From: Ruminococcus sp.
GTDB taxonomy: Bacteria > Bacillota > Clostridia > Oscillospirales > Ruminococcaceae
Direction of reading: 5' to 3'
NCBI GenBank assembly: GCA_015066815.1
Contig: SVNR01000004.1
Location: 1 to 64,000, forward strand
DNA length: 64,000 nucleotides
Below are positions 63,041-64,000 of the stretch, piece by piece. The notes under the pieces were generated by a model. The model did no database searches, was not told where the DNA came from, and saw nothing but the letters and a program-made list of their open reading frames with translations. The position numbers and the translations under genes are program-made. Position 1 is the stretch's first letter. Each line of letters starts with the position of its first letter.

Positions 63041-64000
63041 TCAGAAAATATACTCTGTTATATCACGGCTGCTTTCAGCAGCTTCTGTTCTTATTCCGGG
63101 GGCAAAGGTTCTCAGAAGACGCATGAGATATTCTGCACTTATCTGCTCTGTGTAGAAGTGACCACAGTCAAAAAGTGAAATATCGTTTGCCGCGGCATCA
63201 AGCCATACATCATGCTTGACATCCCCGGTTATATATGCGTCACAATCCTGCTTTACAACATATGAAAGAAGCGAGCCGCCGCTTCCCGAACATACTGCAA
63301 CTTTTTTTACAGGTCTGCTTCCTCCCGTATATCTTACCGGAATATCTCCGAACATTGCCTTAAGCCTTTGTGCAAAAGCCTTTGCGCCAAGTGTCTCACC
63401 GCTTATGGTAACTATTCGTCCGTCACCGTCAGGTGAATTTTTTTCGTCCGGAATTATCGGACATCTTGTCATGCCGGTCCTGAATTCTCTTTCAAGCATA
63501 TCCGCTATGATATCGTTTATCCCGTTTACTGCCTTGTCAAGCGGAGTGTGTACACATATTGCGGATATTCCGTTTGCCGCAAGTCTTACTGCAGGATTTT
63601 TGAAGGAAAGCTTTTTTAACGGATGAAAAATAACAGGATGATGCGATATTATCAGGTTTGCTTTTTTCCTGATCGCCTCATCAATAACTTCGTGAGTTAT
63701 ATCAAGCGCAGTAAGAACAGAGGTTACCTCCGTTTCTCTTTCTCCTACAAGAAGGCCTGAGTTATCCCAGCTGTCCTGAGTGTGAAAAGGTGCTATACGG
63801 TTTATCTCATCATATATCATGCCTACTGTTACTTTACTCTCACCGTCTGCTATTGATTTTATCCTGATACACTCCTCGTCAAGTGCAGATGTATCAGCAG
63901 TCTTTCCGGATTTTTTTATTCCGTCAGATATAGCTTTTATGCGGGTGTATTGTTTACGGGCATAGCTTAATGAATCCTTATCGGAAAAATCAAACATACC
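63041..64000 (-). CDS. Nif3-like dinuclear metal protein, probably fused to the C-terminus of TrmK (partial)
   Basis: The frame stays open to the window edge, so the 5' end is missing. From about residue 60 (IYDEINRIAPFHTQDSWDNSGLLVG) the Nif3/DUF34 domain is complete, with metal ligands in ISHHPVIFHP, CVHTPLDKA and DCGHFYTE. The first 58 residues visible are helical and charged (YARKQYTRIKAISDGIKKSG) and resemble the C-terminal coiled coil of TrmK, the tRNA adenine-22 methyltransferase that precedes Nif3 in Bacillus (yqfN-yqfO). No ribosome binding site precedes the Met at the Nif3 start, which supports a fusion. 16 bases before rqcH. Confidence 0.8.
   Translation of the reverse strand, partial: GMFDFSDKDSLSYARKQYTRIKAISDGIKKSGKTADTSALDEECIRIKSIADGESKVTVGMIYDEINRIAPFHTQDSWDNSGLLVGERETEVTSVLTALDITHEVIDEAIRKKANLIISHHPVIFHPLKKLSFKNPAVRLAANGISAICVHTPLDKAVNGINDIIADMLEREFRTGMTRCPIIPDEKNSPDGDGRIVTISGETLGAKAFAQRLKAMFGDIPVRYTGGSRPVKKVAVCSGSGGSLLSYVVKQDCDAYITGDVKHDVWLDAAANDISLFDCGHFYTEQISAEYLMRLLRTFAPGIRTEAAESSRDITEYIF

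Overview
The window most likely comes from a cellulosome-producing, motile Firmicute of the Ruminococcus type (Oscillospiraceae). The grounds are three dockerin-bearing secreted enzymes (a GH9 cellulase, a lysozyme-superfold enzyme and a GH24 lysozyme), Gram-positive style flagellar genes (fliW-csrA, flgKLMN, fliDS) with no outer-membrane components, a monoderm type IV pilus operon without a secretin, AT-rich intergenic DNA and AGGAGG-type ribosome binding sites. No rRNA, tRNA, CRISPR array, phage or IS transposase is visible. Species assignment is inference.

Layout. 0.2-8.1 kb: an orphan OmpR-type response regulator, a Wzz-like membrane protein, a GH9-CBM3c-dockerin cellulase, a membrane-anchored GH25 muramidase and a secreted GH24 lysozyme ending in a dockerin. 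8.1-11 kb: nth, a pyrophosphatase-fold/Nudix fusion and a dGTPase-like protein whose metal-binding HD motif is gone. 11.1-20.6 kb: a late flagellar cluster on the minus strand (flgM, flgN, flgK, flgL, DUF6470-like, fliW, csrA, a chaperone candidate, fliD, fliS), interrupted by one plus-strand PilZ-like gene. 20.9-31.2 kb: eno, prfB without the usual frameshift site, a second dockerin enzyme, a fused ABC transporter, a Gx-type membrane protein, and a two-gene SUF system (sufC and a sufB/D-like gene) followed by a small HMA-domain protein. 31.4-47.2 kb: a type IV pilus operon (pilA, pilC, pilM, pilN, pilO, three minor pilins, pilB) whose last gene encodes a 2,708-residue prepilin made mostly of BspA-type leucine-rich repeats. 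47.5-56 kb: DUF2383 and DUF1846 genes, asd-dapA-dapB under a lysine riboswitch, queA-tgt and a HAD phosphatase. 56-64 kb: a SpoU methyltransferase, a soluble LacI-type sensor joined to a GGDEF domain, a DUF6106-like membrane protein, pepV, rqcH, and a Nif3 protein that appears fused to the end of TrmK at the window edge.

The enzymes that attack plant wall (GH9, GH124-like) and peptidoglycan (GH24, GH25) sit close to two surface machines, flagella and pili. The giant prepilin is a plausible adhesin displayed by the pilus. c-di-GMP signalling may link them: there is a GGDEF protein with a sugar-binding-type sensor and a divergent PilZ-like protein among the flagellar genes.

The most unusual non-coding feature is a family of palindromes related to TATAGTGAACG...CGTTCACTATA. 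About 17 copies occur in 64 kb, all between genes. Many flank a second, hairpin-forming core (GCCGATATGCAC...GTGCAAGGC) to form composite elements of about 100-130 bp. Several lie between a promoter and its gene. I do not recognise this family.
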